Assembly (NCBI GenBank): GCA_009885595.1
Contig: VFKJ01000106.1
Coordinates: forward strand, 1 to 18,546
Origin: Myxococcales bacterium
GTDB lineage: Bacteria > Myxococcota > Myxococcia > Myxococcales > Myxococcaceae
DNA: 18,546 nt
Direction: 5' to 3'
Below are positions 6,490-13,784 of the stretch, one piece after another; position 1 is the stretch's first letter, and the number at the start of each line of letters is the position of its first letter. The notes below the pieces were generated by a model, which saw nothing but the letters and a program-made list of their open reading frames with translations, did not search any database and had not been told where the DNA came from. Both the position numbers and the translations under genes were made by a program.

Positions 6490-6617
6490 CGGTGCTTGCT
6501 GCGGCGTTGCTCGGGGTGTCGGTGGCGCTGGTGACGATCGCGCTGTGGCCCAGAAGAGAAGAGCGTCAGCCTCTTCGGTTCGTCGAGGACGAGCGGGTTC
6601 CGAGGACGCTTCACTGA
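6486..6617 (+). CDS. 43-residue single-span membrane protein
   Basis: ATG at 6486 overlaps the stop of the CpaB-like gene as ATGA, and the frame ends at TGA 6615-6617. The product starts MTVLAAALLGVSVALVTIAL, one membrane span, followed by WPRREE and a charged tail with alternating acidic and basic residues. The positive residues after the span suggest a cytoplasmic C-terminus. I recognise no family. Coupling to the CpaB pair makes chance unlikely; a small regulator or assembly partner of the CpaB-like proteins is a reasonable inference. A palindromic repeat begins directly after the stop. Confidence 0.62.
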   Translation: MTVLAAALLGVSVALVTIALWPRREERQPLRFVEDERVPRTLH

Positions 6618-6657
6618 CCCTCTCCCCGACCCTCTCCCCCGCGGGGGCGAGGGAGAC
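6618..6657. repeat. Palindromic dispersed repeat, copy 5
   Basis: Leading arm CCCTCTCCCCGA, then CCCTCTCCCCC (6630-6640) and GGGGGCGAGGG (6643-6653); one T-C mismatch breaks the stem. It occupies the gap between the convergent ends of the small membrane protein gene and the lipoprotein foldase gene, where it could serve both as a transcription end structure, although no T-tract is present. Confidence 0.78.
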
Positions 6658-6661
6658 AGGA

Positions 6662-7633
6662 TTACGGTTCGGCGGACTGACCGGGCGCCGCGCGGCCCGA
6701 CACCAGCACCAGCGACTCGTCGTTGATCACGACCGTCGCCTTCGCCCGCAGCCCCGCCACGTACGCCTTCTGCGCCTCGGCGCGCAGGGTCGAGAGCAAC
6801 CGCTCTTCGATGCTCCCGCGCACCTCGATCAACTCGCGCTTGCGCGCCGGCTTCTTCTCCACCACCCGGAACAGGTGAAAGCCGTACTCGGTCGACACCA
6901 CCTCGCTCGTCCCGCCGACGTTCAGCTTGAACACCACCTCGTCGAACGCCGGGGGCATGGTGCCGCGCGCGAAGAAGCCCAGGTCGCCGCCCACGCGCGC
7001 ATCGGGAGACAGCGAGTACCGCCGCGCCAGGTCCGGGAACTTCTTGCCCTGCCACAGCTGGGCCTGCACCCGCTTCGCTTCGTCCAGGCCCTTCACCACG
7101 ATCTGCTGCGCGTGCACCTGCTCGGGCTCCAGGAAGTCGCCCTGGTGCTCCTCGTAGTACTGCGAGATCTGCTCCTCGGTCACCGCGACCCGCGAGTGCA
7201 CTTGCTGGGTCAGCAGCTTCTCGATGGTGAGCTGCTCCCGTGTGCTCCGGGTCAGCGCCGCCCGCGAGGTCTGGCTCTTCGCCAGCGCCTCGTCGAACGT
7301 GCCCGCGGGGTACTCCGACGACAACGCCAGCACCCGGCGATCGACCTCCTCGGTGGTCACCGTCACCCCCGCGGCGGCCGCGGCCTGCAGCAGCAACACC
7401 CGCGCGGTCAACGTCTCCAGCAGCGCCGTCTTGTAGGGCTCGACCTGCTCGGGCGTGCGGGGGCCATTGCCTTCCATCGCCTGGGCCTCGCGCGCGAGCA
7501 GCCGCTCGAAGTCCACCCGCTTGATCACCTCGCCGTTGATGGTCGCCACCACCGCGGGATCCTGGCTGGGCTTCTGCTGCTGGGGACACCCCGGGAAGAT
7601 CAGCACCAGCGCGAGGAGGGCGGGGCGAAGCAT
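6662..7633 (-). CDS. PpiC/SurA-type peptidyl-prolyl isomerase, lipoprotein
   Basis: The 323-residue product begins with a hydrophobic signal ending FPGC, making Cys16 the likely lipidated residue, though Phe-Pro at -3/-2 is an unusual lipobox. A SurA-N-like helical domain (about 25-170, starting VATINGEVIKRVDFERLL) is followed by a parvulin domain (about 180-280). The parvulin contains VHAQQIVVKGL, GGDLGFFARGTMPPAFDEVV and YGFHLFRVVEKKPA. It acts on exported proteins in the periplasm. It follows the next foldase gene by only nine bases on the same strand, so the two are an operon. The ATG at 7631-7633 gives the signal peptide directly. It probably resembles PrsA/SurA foldases in role. Confidence 0.88.
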   Translation of the reverse strand: MLRPALLALVLIFPGCPQQQKPSQDPAVVATINGEVIKRVDFERLLAREAQAMEGNGPRTPEQVEPYKTALLETLTARVLLLQAAAAAGVTVTTEEVDRRVLALSSEYPAGTFDEALAKSQTSRAALTRSTREQLTIEKLLTQQVHSRVAVTEEQISQYYEEHQGDFLEPEQVHAQQIVVKGLDEAKRVQAQLWQGKKFPDLARRYSLSPDARVGGDLGFFARGTMPPAFDEVVFKLNVGGTSEVVSTEYGFHLFRVVEKKPARKRELIEVRGSIEERLLSTLRAEAQKAYVAGLRAKATVVINDESLVLVSGRAAPGQSAEP

Positions 7634-7642
7634 CGGCGCACC

Positions 7643-8623
7643 TTACTTCGTCGAGGGGGGCGCGGGGATGAAGCCGGGGGCGGGCGAGCCCGAAGGAGCG
7701 GCCGGCGCCTTGGGGTCGATCACCATCGCCGCCAGCGACGACTCGTTCACCTCGAGGTGCGCTTCCTTCTTCAGGCGCTCCATCAGCGACCGGAAGCGCT
7801 CCTGCTTCGACTCGTTGGCCAGCAGCTGCTGAATGCTCGGCTTCGCCTCTTCCACCTTGAGGTTGAGCGCGAGCTGGCGACCCTGCAGCTTCACCACGTG
7901 CAGCGCTTTGGGGGTCTCCACCAGCTCGGGCGCGAGGTCACCCACCTTGACCAGCGCGGCCGCCGCCGTCGCCAGCTCAGGGCCGTACTGGGTGGCGAGC
8001 TCCTCGTCGGACAGAAAGCGCATGTCGCCGTCGAGCTCGCGGGTGCGCTCGTCGTTGCTGTTCTCTCTGGCCAGCTTGCCGAAGCCCGCGGCATCGAGGC
8101 GGTCGAGCGCCTTCGCCTGCGCCAGCACCTCTTCGGCGCGCGCCCGGTCTTCCTTCTTGAACGCGATGTGCGAGAGCCGCGTCATCGCCGGCTTCACGTA
8201 GTCCGAGACGTGCGCCTGGTACCACGCGGCGACCTGGGCGTCGGTGACGCCGCCGCTGCCCTCGTCGAGTTCCTTCTTGAGCAGCAGCTGCACCATCACC
8301 CTTCGCGCGGCTTCCACCACCTCGGGGTCGTTCTGCAGGTTGCGCTTCACCGCTTCCTGCGCGAGCAGCTCGAAGCGCACCAGCCCCTCCACGTAGTCGC
8401 GCCGCTGCTCCACCGTCTGAAAGCGCGCCCGCGCGAACGGGTTCATCTCGGAGAAGCGCGCGTTGAGCTCGGCGTCGGTGATGGTCTGCGCGCCGAACTT
8501 CGCCACCCAGGTGCCGCCGGTGACGCCGGTGGGCGGCGTGCGACGAAAATCCATCTTCGCCACGCCCGGCGAATCGCAGGCGCACAGGAAGAGGAACAGG
8601 GGCACGAAGCAGAGCCGGTTCAT
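7643..8623 (-). CDS. PpiC-type peptidyl-prolyl isomerase, lipoprotein
   Basis: The 326-residue product has a lipoprotein signal ending LCAC (Cys16) followed by Asp at +2; in E. coli that residue keeps lipoproteins in the inner membrane, and whether it does so here is unknown. The N-terminal helical region (about 35-150) resembles SurA/PrsA chaperone segments. The parvulin-like domain (about 155-260) shows RLSHIAFKKEDRARAEEVL and LDGDMRFLSDEE, then ALHVVKLQGR. It is more divergent than the other two foldases: the usual GGDLG is GDM. The C-terminus is Pro/Ala-rich. It is the first gene of the two-foldase operon. Confidence 0.82.
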   Translation of the reverse strand: MNRLCFVPLFLFLCACDSPGVAKMDFRRTPPTGVTGGTWVAKFGAQTITDAELNARFSEMNPFARARFQTVEQRRDYVEGLVRFELLAQEAVKRNLQNDPEVVEAARRVMVQLLLKKELDEGSGGVTDAQVAAWYQAHVSDYVKPAMTRLSHIAFKKEDRARAEEVLAQAKALDRLDAAGFGKLARENSNDERTRELDGDMRFLSDEELATQYGPELATAAAALVKVGDLAPELVETPKALHVVKLQGRQLALNLKVEEAKPSIQQLLANESKQERFRSLMERLKKEAHLEVNESSLAAMVIDPKAPAAPSGSPAPGFIPAPPSTK

Positions 8624-8691
8624 GGGCTCGCCTGCTACACCAAACCCGCCCGCATTTCCCCCCGCCGTTCTGGTGTTCGACGCCGCCCAGG

Positions 8692-10680
8692 TCAGCTCAG
8701 CTCGGCGCAGAGCGCCTCGAAGAACGGCTGCGGCGGCTGGACCCGGTTGCGGAAGCTGATGAGCGAACCGCCCAGCCGGCTCCCCGAGGGCCTGGCCTCC
8801 CCCGCGTGCAGCGCGAAGGCGAAGGCCAGCACCAAGGACCTCACCAGGGGGCGCTCGGGCATGCGTGCGGGAAACGCCTGCAGCGCCTCGACGAACTCGT
8901 CGACCTCGCAGACGCCCAGGCGCTCCTGCACCTCCACCAGCCGCGGCACCTCGTGCGGCGCTCTGCCCGCGGCCAGCGCGCAGGTCACCATCGCCCGCGC
9001 CACCAGCGAGGCCACCGTCACTTCCTCGGGGGAAAACCCCTGCCGCCTCGTCACACCCGCCACCAGGCTCACCATCTGCTGCGCCTGCGTTCCGCGCGGC
9101 TGCAGCCCCAGCAGGGTGTCGATGAGGCGCTGGGGGAGCTCCGAGCCCAGCACCGCAGGGGACGCCGGGGCGCCGAGGAGCTCGGGTTGCCTGGGGGCCG
9201 CGTAGACGCGGGCGCGGGCGGCCAGGAGCGCGCGGGTGCCGGCGCGGAAGACGATCAGGCTGCGCGCGCCGGTCGCGGCCTTGAGCTGCGCGAGGGCCGC
9301 GCCATCCATCGGGTCGGCCATCGCCACCATCAGCTGCGTGCCGCCCTTGAGCCCGAGGGGCACCGAGTCGGTGGCGCGCGCGAGCTCGGCGGGCAACAGC
9401 GCGAGCGCCTCGGGCGAGGGCATGGTCTCGGCGAGCTTCTTCTCACCCACGAAGGGGGTGTGCGTCAGCTCGGCCGCGGCGGACACGAAGGCCTCTTCAT
9501 CGAGGATGCCGCCTTCGATCAGCTGCTCGGCCACCCCCTTGCCCCCCTGCGCCGCTGCTTCCTGCACCGAGGACAGCAGCGCGCGGGCCAGCTTGCCGCG
9601 CTGGACCAGCAGCTCGGCAGCGCGCAGCTCGAGCGGCGCGTCTTGCGGCAGCGGGGTGGGGGGGCTCTGCGCCGCGGCGACGGTCTGGCGCACCGCCGCG
9701 AGCATCTCCCGCGTCATCTTCAAGGTGGTGATGCGCGCCACCAGCGCTCCCGGAGGCGTGACGGTGGGCAGCCCATCGGCCGAGAGCACCGGGGTCAGGT
9801 TCAGGTCGTGCGCCCCTGGCGGCTCGCCGGCCAGGGGCGAGACCCGGCTGGCGCTCGCGCGCGCGAAGAGCCGTGCGATGTCCGCGTCGGTGGCGGCCCA
9901 GTGGTTCTGCGTCACCGCTTGATCGAGCACGTCCACCACTTCTTCCATGGTGGGGCGCGCCGAGGGATCGATCGCCAGCATGGTGACCAGCAGGGTGAGC
10001 CACGGCTCGGGCACCTGCTGCACCGCTCGCCGGGTCAGCCCCGCCCAGTCGCGCGCCGCCTGGCACAGCTGCGCCCCCGAGGGACCGCTCCACAGCGGGC
10101 GGCCCACCGCGAGCTCGAAGAGCACCAGCCCCAGGCGGAACACGTCGGTCGCCATCGTCGCGGGGCTCGTCACCTGCTCGGGCGCCAGCGCGTTGAGCTC
10201 GCTGCGCCACGGCCCCTGGTCGCCCTGGGGGGGAAGGATGGGGGCGATGCAGCCGTCGTGCAGCTGCACCTCGCCGCGGCTGGTGAGGAAGATGGTGGCG
10301 GGGCTGACGTCGCCGTGCACCAGCCGCCGCTTGTGGAGCGCCTGCAGCGCGGCCGCCACCCGCGCCACCACCGCCAGCCCCTCGTTGGGCGCGATGAAGC
10401 CGGCGGCCCGGGAAAGGGTCGACATCACCCAGCGCAGCGGCTCGGCATCGGCGCCCTCCACGACCAGCCACAGGCCTTCGCTGCAGGTCCCCACCTCGAG
10501 CACCGCCGGCCCCAGGCCCTGCATCGCGCGCAGGTTCTCCAGCAGGCGTTCCGTCGAAGGCGCGGGCGGGGTGAGGCGCTTGAGCAGCACCGGTTTGTCC
10601 GCGCTGGCCTGCTTGCCCGCCCACGTCTCGAGGTAGCCGCCGGCGGGGCTGAGGCGGCGCAGGATTCGATAGGCGCCCAA
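8692..10680 (-). CDS. Degenerate Ser/Thr kinase-like protein fused to a MshEN-like domain
   Basis: Of 662 residues, about 3-255 form a protein-kinase fold: YRILRRL at the start, Lys34 in a VLLKRL strand, HGDVSP (122-127), ALAPE (165-169) and DVFRLGLVLFEL (179-190). Key catalytic positions are altered: HRDLKPEN reads HGDVSPAT, so the catalytic Lys and Asn are Ser126 and Thr129, and DFG reads DGC (142-144). The glycine loop is also poor. I infer a pseudokinase. Residues about 352-495 resemble the MshEN/GspE N-terminal domain (EQLIEGGILDEEAF, VPLGLKGGTQLMVAMADPMD). The last 150 residues are helical and unassigned. TTG at 10680 is the only start after the upstream in-frame stop, with GAAGGG seven bases before it. 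Confidence 0.82.
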   Translation of the reverse strand: MGAYRILRRLSPAGGYLETWAGKQASADKPVLLKRLTPPAPSTERLLENLRAMQGLGPAVLEVGTCSEGLWLVVEGADAEPLRWVMSTLSRAAGFIAPNEGLAVVARVAAALQALHKRRLVHGDVSPATIFLTSRGEVQLHDGCIAPILPPQGDQGPWRSELNALAPEQVTSPATMATDVFRLGLVLFELAVGRPLWSGPSGAQLCQAARDWAGLTRRAVQQVPEPWLTLLVTMLAIDPSARPTMEEVVDVLDQAVTQNHWAATDADIARLFARASASRVSPLAGEPPGAHDLNLTPVLSADGLPTVTPPGALVARITTLKMTREMLAAVRQTVAAAQSPPTPLPQDAPLELRAAELLVQRGKLARALLSSVQEAAAQGGKGVAEQLIEGGILDEEAFVSAAAELTHTPFVGEKKLAETMPSPEALALLPAELARATDSVPLGLKGGTQLMVAMADPMDGAALAQLKAATGARSLIVFRAGTRALLAARARVYAAPRQPELLGAPASPAVLGSELPQRLIDTLLGLQPRGTQAQQMVSLVAGVTRRQGFSPEEVTVASLVARAMVTCALAAGRAPHEVPRLVEVQERLGVCEVDEFVEALQAFPARMPERPLVRSLVLAFAFALHAGEARPSGSRLGGSLISFRNRVQPPQPFFEALCAELS

Positions 10681-10802
10681 AGACGACCCTTCAGCGAGCT
10701 CAAGAAGTTGCCCTCGAAGTGTAGAGCCTCAGCCCACTTCAGGCCATGCTTTGCTGCGGTGAACGCGCCGGCCGAGGCGCCTGAACTCCAGGAGAAGAGC
10801 GC

Positions 10803-11435
10803 ATGACGATGGCACGACGTTCAGCAGTGCTCGTGGTGGTGGCGTGGGGCCTCATGGCGTGCGGCCCGGTCGAGGTGCGCATCGACGAGACCAGGGGGGT
10901 GCCGGCCGTGAAGGGCCAGACGGAGATCTCCCTGGCCTCGTACACCTGCGGGCAGCCCATCACCGCCGGCGGCAAGACGGTGACCACCCGGGTGGTGGCC
11001 GGCGGCTGCGAGTTCACCTTCGATGACACCGTCGAGGTGCTCACCGCCAACGACTACCAGAGCATCGGCGAGCTCAAGACGGCCTCGAACCTGGTGCAGC
11101 GCATCGAGCTGACCGTGAAGAAGCTCGCCTTCGTCGACGCGGCCACCGGTACCGCGCTCGACCTCTCCACCCGCTTCACCTCGGTGGTGCTCTCCGTCAA
11201 CGGCCAGCAGGTCGCCGACAAGGCCGCCCTCACCAACCTGCCCACGGTGGTCAAGCTCGAGGCCGCGGCCCTCACCGCGCTCAAGGCGAAGATCGACGCC
11301 CGGCAGCCGGCCTCGGTGGCGGTGAAGGCGGTCGCCGTGATTCCCGACAGTCCTGCCCCCCCGGAGCGGCTCAAGCTCGACTACGAGGCCCAGCCCGCCA
11401 TCATCCTCGGGCCGGGCGAAGTGAAGGTGTTCTAA
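10803..11435 (+). CDS. Hypothetical lipoprotein
   Basis: ATG at 10803 has an AGGAG at 10790-10794 with eight bases of spacing, one of the clearest ribosome binding sites in the window. The 210-residue product has a lipoprotein signal (RR near the start, then LVVVAWGLMAC, Cys20 lipidated). The mature part contains two cysteines (YTCGQP and GGCEF), which may form a disulfide, and looks beta-rich with Thr/Val-heavy segments and an Ala/Lys helix around 150-170. No family recognised. It is divergent from the kinase-like gene and is followed 40 bases later by the peptidoglycan-binding gene on the same strand. Confidence 0.75.
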   Translation: MTMARRSAVLVVVAWGLMACGPVEVRIDETRGVPAVKGQTEISLASYTCGQPITAGGKTVTTRVVAGGCEFTFDDTVEVLTANDYQSIGELKTASNLVQRIELTVKKLAFVDAATGTALDLSTRFTSVVLSVNGQQVADKAALTNLPTVVKLEAAALTALKAKIDARQPASVAVKAVAVIPDSPAPPERLKLDYEAQPAIILGPGEVKVF

Positions 11436-11475
11436 TGGGCGCAACCCGCGCCGCGGTCAGTCCGAGAACCTCTTG

Positions 11476-12156
11476 GTGACCCTCTCCATCGGCTCCCGCG
11501 GCAATTCAGTCCGTACCCTCCAGCAGAACCTGCAGCGCGCTGGGTTCAGCCCGGGCGGCGTCGATGGCGCCTTCGGCACCCGCACCGAGCGCGCGGTGCG
11601 CGCCTTCCAGCAGGCCAAGGGCCTTCAGGTCGACGGCCAGGTCGGTCCGCAGACGCTGCGCGCGCTGCGCGACGGGTTCGAGCCTTCCACCCGGCCTTCG
11701 GCTCCCACCCGCCCGGTGGATCCCGTCGCGCCCCGGCCGCAAGCCGGCGCCGATCGCACCGCCACCTTCGATCGCGTGCGCGGACCGGGCACCCGTTCCC
11801 AGCAGGTGACCGGCCGCGTCACCGTCAACGGCCACACCTATGACTTCCGCAGCGGCGGGTATGGCCGCGGCAGCCTGCCTCCCGGCAGCTACACCGTCAC
11901 CCCGCACCTGTGGAGCCGCAGCGATCGCAGCATGAGCGTCGACGGGGTCGGCTACAGCTTCGCGCTCAGCGACAAGTACGACCGGCGGGTGGGCGCCAAC
12001 CGCAGCCTGCTGCGCATTCACCCCGACGGCGGCACGCCCGGCACCATGGGCTGCGTAGGCATCGTCGGCAACGGGGCGGTGCAGCGCCAGTTCCGCGAAG
12101 ACATGCGGGAAGAGCTTCGCCGCAACGGCGGGCGCTTCACCCTGAACGTCGGCTAG
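11476..12156 (+). CDS. Peptidoglycan-binding protein with L,D-transpeptidase-like C-terminus
   Basis: Residues about 3-65 are a PG_binding_1 domain: SIGSRGNSVRTLQQNLQRAG, DGAFGTRTERAVRAFQ and VDGQVGPQTLRAL. A Pro/Arg linker (about 68-92) leads to a C-terminal domain with IHPDGGTPGTMGCVGIVG at about 181-198. The His and Cys there have the arrangement of L,D-transpeptidase-like peptidoglycan enzymes such as DUF2778/Tlde1-type proteins, with Cys as the likely nucleophile. The canonical SHGC reads TMGC. No signal peptide is present: the domain begins at the first residues. Start is GTG 11476, with TTG 11473 directly before it as an alternative. The export route is therefore unclear; a secreted effector or a phage-type enzyme are options. 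Confidence 0.75.
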   Translation: MTLSIGSRGNSVRTLQQNLQRAGFSPGGVDGAFGTRTERAVRAFQQAKGLQVDGQVGPQTLRALRDGFEPSTRPSAPTRPVDPVAPRPQAGADRTATFDRVRGPGTRSQQVTGRVTVNGHTYDFRSGGYGRGSLPPGSYTVTPHLWSRSDRSMSVDGVGYSFALSDKYDRRVGANRSLLRIHPDGGTPGTMGCVGIVGNGAVQRQFREDMREELRRNGGRFTLNVG

Positions 12157-12158
12157 GC

Positions 12159-12185
12159 CCCTTCGCGCTGAGCGGAGTCGAAGGG
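12159..12185. repeat. Palindromic CCCTTCG...CGAAGGG repeat between convergent genes
   Basis: CCCTTCG (12159-12165) pairs with CGAAGGG (12179-12185) around CGCTGAGCGGAGT. The core matches a palindromic sequence I know as a common dispersed intergenic element (CTTCGACTCCGCTCAG-like) in high-GC genomes. It starts two bases after the upstream stop and could also act as a terminator for it, but there is no T-tract. Confidence 0.6.
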
Positions 12186-12300
12186 TCACCAGTGCCGCTC
12201 GATCAGGAACTCGACGCCGCGTTCCGCCAGCGCGGTTGATGGGGCGCCGGTTCGACAGCTCGAGCTTCACGCGCATCGCCTCGACCTCGGTGGCGGAGGG
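12186..12300 (-). pseudogene. Possible frameshifted 3' remnant of a gene
   Basis: Read on the minus strand, one frame gives SATEVEAMRVKLELSNRRP. The neighbouring frame then continues as ALAERGVEFLIERHW to a TGA at 12186-12188. Joined, they look like one protein C-terminus with a frameshift in the middle (near 12230-12240); neither frame makes a plausible gene alone. The fragment lies between the palindromic repeat and the FecR gene. I cannot name the parent gene. This could also be chance in GC-rich DNA. Confidence 0.22.
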
Positions 12301-12305
12301 TGACG

Positions 12306-13784
12306 CTAGCGCTGCGCGTCGATCATCTTGAGCAGCGCGGCCGCGTCGTCCTTGCGGCCGAGGTGGTTGAGGCACCGCACCTGCTGCAGTCGCACGTTGC
12401 GGCGCAGGGTGGGCTCGCTGAGCGACCGGGTGACCGGCTCCGAGAGCCAGCGATCGGCCAGCTGCAGGGCGAACAGGCAATCACCCGCGTCGGCGGCCTT
12501 CGCGATGTTGCGCACGCCCGCTTCGCGTTGGCTCGAGGAGGTGATCGCCGAGCCCACCTCGCGCAGCTTGCGCTCGAGGTTCTTGAGCGAGAAGCCTCGC
12601 TCGGTGGCGGTCACGGCGCGGCGTGGCGGCACCACGGGCGGGGTGTAGCCCAGCGGTTGCGGGCGCGGCGTGTTCGGGGGCAGGCCTTCCCACTGCTCGT
12701 CGGCGGCCATCGGGGTGCGGTCGGGCTGGAGCAGCTCGGGCTCGTCCTGCACCTCTTCGGGCGGAGGCGGGCTGGTGTCGTCTTCCTCTTCTTCGTCGGA
12801 CAGCCGCGCGATGGAGTTGGGCTGGCCCTCGGGCACCACCTCGGGCTGCGGCGCGTCGAGGGCGACGGCCATCGGCAAGGGCGCGGCGGGCGCGCTCGCT
12901 TCCCAGGGGAGCTCGACGAGCTGGCCGCCGCTCCAGGTGACGGCATGATTCGCGGTCACCTCGCGCGTGCCGTTAGGCGTCTTCACTTCGACCTTGCCCT
13001 CCTCGACGGCGACGAGCGTGCGGTGCTGGTCGCGGGAGACGAGGAAGCGGGTGCCGAGATCCTTCACCTCGAGGTCGCCCGCGCGCACGGTGACCACGCG
13101 ATCGAGCCGGTGCGGCACCACCATGGCGAGGCTGCCCTTGTTGAGCTCGAGGGTGAGCTGCTTCTCCTCGAGGGTGGCGAGCTTCACCTCGGACGCGGCG
13201 GTGAGGCCGGCGCGCGAGCCATCGGGCAGCTTCATCCACACGCTGCCGCCGCTCTGGGTGGAGACGGTGCTGCCCTCGGCGAGCACCTGCGACTTGCTGG
13301 CGGTGGACTTCTTCGCGCTGGCCACCGTGGCGGTGAGCTTCCTGGCGGCGGGCCGGGGGTTCACCTGCGGTGCGGGCAGGGGAGAGGGCGTCAGCGCAGG
13401 CGTAGGCGTGGCGATGGGCGAGGAAGGCTCGGGCGCGTTGACCGACGCGAGCATCCACGCGCCGGCGATGACGAGCACCGTCGCGAGCGCGGCGGCGAAC
13501 AAGAAGCGCGGCGTGAAGAGCGACTGCCACCACGAGGTGAAGTTGCGGGCGGCCTGGGCATCGGCGGCCTCCGCCAGCGAGGCGCCCACCCGGCGGGCCA
13601 TCTGCTCGGGCATCGGCGGCGCTTCAGGCAGCACGCTCAAGACCGACTGCGCCAGCTGCACGTCTTCGAAGGACACCCGGCACTCGGCGCACTGCGTGAG
13701 GTGGGCCTTCGCGGCTTGCGCTTCGGCGGCGGTCAGCTCGGAGCGCGAGAGCGCCCACAAGGTGTCGTGTTCGAGATGACTCAT
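12306..13784 (-). CDS. FecR-domain anti-sigma factor with zinc-finger N-terminus
   Basis: The 492-residue product starts at ATG 13782-13784, which overlaps the sigma factor's stop as ATGA; the frame is open further upstream only as a shadow of the sigma gene. Residues 1-60 form an anti-sigma zinc-finger domain with HLTQCAEC (His28, Cys32, Cys35). A membrane span at about 94-114 is followed by an Ala/Pro/Thr linker. A FecR beta domain (about 165-290) contains VWMKLPDGSRAGL and VTVRAGDLEVKDLGTRFLV. An acidic/proline segment (about 325-355) and a helical TPR-like C-terminus (about 410-492) complete it. It likely holds the sigma factor at the inner membrane and senses an envelope signal through the periplasmic FecR and C-terminal parts. 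Confidence 0.88.
   Translation of the reverse strand: MSHLEHDTLWALSRSELTAAEAQAAKAHLTQCAECRVSFEDVQLAQSVLSVLPEAPPMPEQMARRVGASLAEAADAQAARNFTSWWQSLFTPRFLFAAALATVLVIAGAWMLASVNAPEPSSPIATPTPALTPSPLPAPQVNPRPAARKLTATVASAKKSTASKSQVLAEGSTVSTQSGGSVWMKLPDGSRAGLTAASEVKLATLEEKQLTLELNKGSLAMVVPHRLDRVVTVRAGDLEVKDLGTRFLVSRDQHRTLVAVEEGKVEVKTPNGTREVTANHAVTWSGGQLVELPWEASAPAAPLPMAVALDAPQPEVVPEGQPNSIARLSDEEEEDDTSPPPPEEVQDEPELLQPDRTPMAADEQWEGLPPNTPRPQPLGYTPPVVPPRRAVTATERGFSLKNLERKLREVGSAITSSSQREAGVRNIAKAADAGDCLFALQLADRWLSEPVTRSLSEPTLRRNVRLQQVRCLNHLGRKDDAAALLKMIDAQR

Noticed and set aside
8637..8676. ACACCAAAC / GTTCTGGTGT inverted repeat between the kinase-like and foldase genes
   Set aside because: The loop is about 20 bases, the stem has a bulge and there is no T-tract, so neither a terminator nor an operator can be supported.
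6404..9205. A 933-codon plus-strand open frame opposite the foldases and the kinase-like gene
   Set aside because: Its product is a low-complexity run of Arg, His, Leu and Gly typical of antisense frames in GC-rich DNA, while the opposite strand carries recognisable domains and signal peptides.
8806..10806. A 666-codon plus-strand open frame
   Set aside because: It is antisense to the kinase-MshEN gene and shows the same Arg/His/Gln-rich shadow composition with no domain.
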